64,000 nt of DNA from Breznakibacter sp047600785. GTDB lineage: Bacteria > Bacteroidota > Bacteroidia > Bacteroidales > Marinilabiliaceae. Below are positions 63,180 to 64,000 of the stretch, piece after piece (position 1 is the stretch's first letter; each line of letters starts with the position of its first letter). The position numbers and the translations under genes are program-made. The notes below the pieces were generated by a model, which saw only the letters and a list, made by a program, of their open reading frames with translations, ran no database searches and had not been told where the DNA came from. Location: NCBI GenBank assembly GCA_047600785.1, contig JASGKH010000002.1, forward strand, positions 868,001 to 932,000. Reading direction: 5' to 3'.

Positions 63180-64000
63180 ATGAAATATTACAGTATTAAT
63201 TCGCCCGGAAAGTTTGTCGGGCTAAAAGAGGCAGTATTGAGGGGGCTTGCTGCCGATAAAGGTTTGTATATGCCAGAATCCCTTCCATCGTTGCCATCCG
63301 ATTATTTTGAAACGATTGAAAAGAAAACGTTGGCAGAATTAGGTTTTGAAACATTAAGTCCATTTTTCTGTCCCGATATAAAAAAAGAACGTTTTGAAGA
63401 ACTGGTAACCGACGCGTTCAATTTCGAAATTCCCATCAAGCACATCCATGACAATATTTACACGTTAGAATTGTTCCATGGGCCAACCTGTGCATTCAAG
63501 GATATCGGAGCACGTTTTATGGCCCGTGTACTTTCCGAATTTGTTAAGGATATGGATAAGGAAATCAATATTCTTGTGGCCACATCGGGAGATACGGGAA
63601 GTGCCGTGGCAAATGGATTCTACAACGTGCCGGGCATTAATGTATTTGTACTTTATCCCAAAGGTTTGGTGAGCGATGTACAAGAAAAACAATTCACGAC
63701 CCTTGGGCATAACATTACTTCCATTGAGGTGGAAGGTACTTTTGATGATTGCCAGCGAATGGTCAAAGAAGCGTTCATGGATGTGGATTTGAACAACAAA
63801 CTAACGCTGACATCGGCCAATTCGATCAACCTTGCGCGTTTATTGCCCCAATCCATCTATTACCATTACGGATATGCACAAATGAAAGCACAAGGTCACA
63901 GAAGCGTTACCATCGGCGTACCAAGCGGCAATTTTGGCAACATTACGGCCGGTTTTATCGCGTCCAAGATGGGATTGCCGATCAAACGGTTTATTGCTGC
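63180..64000 (+). CDS. thrC: Threonine synthase (partial, runs off the right edge)
   Basis: The first 273 residues are visible. PLP-dependent conversion of O-phosphohomoserine to threonine. The N-terminal threonine-synthase domain (MKYYSINSPGKFVGLKEAVL, GLAADKGLYMPESLP) and the PLP-lysine motif HGPTCAFKDIGARFMARVL are present, followed by VATSGDTGSAVANGF and SANSINLARLLPQ and PSGNFGNITAGFIA. It starts 16 bases after the ApgM-like gene, completing the thrA-apgM-thrC operon. Confidence 0.95.
   Translation, partial: MKYYSINSPGKFVGLKEAVLRGLAADKGLYMPESLPSLPSDYFETIEKKTLAELGFETLSPFFCPDIKKERFEELVTDAFNFEIPIKHIHDNIYTLELFHGPTCAFKDIGARFMARVLSEFVKDMDKEINILVATSGDTGSAVANGFYNVPGINVFVLYPKGLVSDVQEKQFTTLGHNITSIEVEGTFDDCQRMVKEAFMDVDLNNKLTLTSANSINLARLLPQSIYYHYGYAQMKAQGHRSVTIGVPSGNFGNITAGFIASKMGLPIKRFIA

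Overview
The window looks like a chromosome segment of a Bacteroidota (Bacteroidetes) bacterium, most likely from the Bacteroidales/Marinilabiliales side. Evidence: a complete Bat aerotolerance-type operon, a giant type IX secretion (T9SS) type B substrate next to PorP/SprF and PorE-like genes, Bacteroidota-only families (DUF4301, DUF2027-Smr), promoters of the TTTG-N20-TAnnTTTG type, and few Shine-Dalgarno sequences. No tRNA, rRNA, insertion sequence, prophage or CRISPR array was recognised.

Layout. 1-769: the 7-TM half of a membrane protein running off the left edge. 945-9451 (minus): moxR, DUF58, a Bat-associated membrane protein, batA, batB, batC, batD, batE. 9642-13023: PHP phosphoesterase, a [2Fe-2S] BFD-like protein, queA, Smr protein. 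13250-29745 (plus): an unknown helical protein, then a surface-protein cluster: a ~3,900-residue adhesin-like protein whose C-terminal sorting domain is in another frame, PorP/SprF, PorE-like OmpA protein, SPOR protein. 29754-30126: RNase P RNA, then yihY. 31461-31688 (minus): a rod-like RNA resembling 6S RNA. 31774-49637: housekeeping genes in short operons (exonuclease/GIY-YIG, prfC, PHP paralogue, sigma-54 activator, GNAT, dus-trhO, FAD oxidoreductase, pcm, truA, aroE, ComA-like, TPR, DUF4301). 50011-53534: FadL-type porin, SGNH lipoprotein, pgeF. 53568-55824: pyrB-pyrI-flavin reductase behind an attenuator-like leader. 55821-59087 (minus): AddA-like helicase-nuclease. 59495-64000: thrA, ApgM-like, thrC (cut by the right edge).

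How parts work together. The Bat genes form one envelope-stress/aerotolerance module. The adhesin, PorP/SprF, PorE and SPOR genes fit a secreted surface fibre with its outer-membrane anchoring partners; the adhesin carries a near-perfect 1.26-kb internal duplication in a GC-rich codon style and a 1-base frame disruption just before its sorting domain. The pyrBI leader (promoter, 38-codon ORF crossing a U-rich tract, terminator 3 nt after its stop, then pyrB) has the layout of UTP-sensitive attenuation known from enterobacteria. thrA-apgM-thrC is a threonine operon in which the ApgM-like protein occupies the place of homoserine kinase. All assignments are from reading the sequence; no database search was run.
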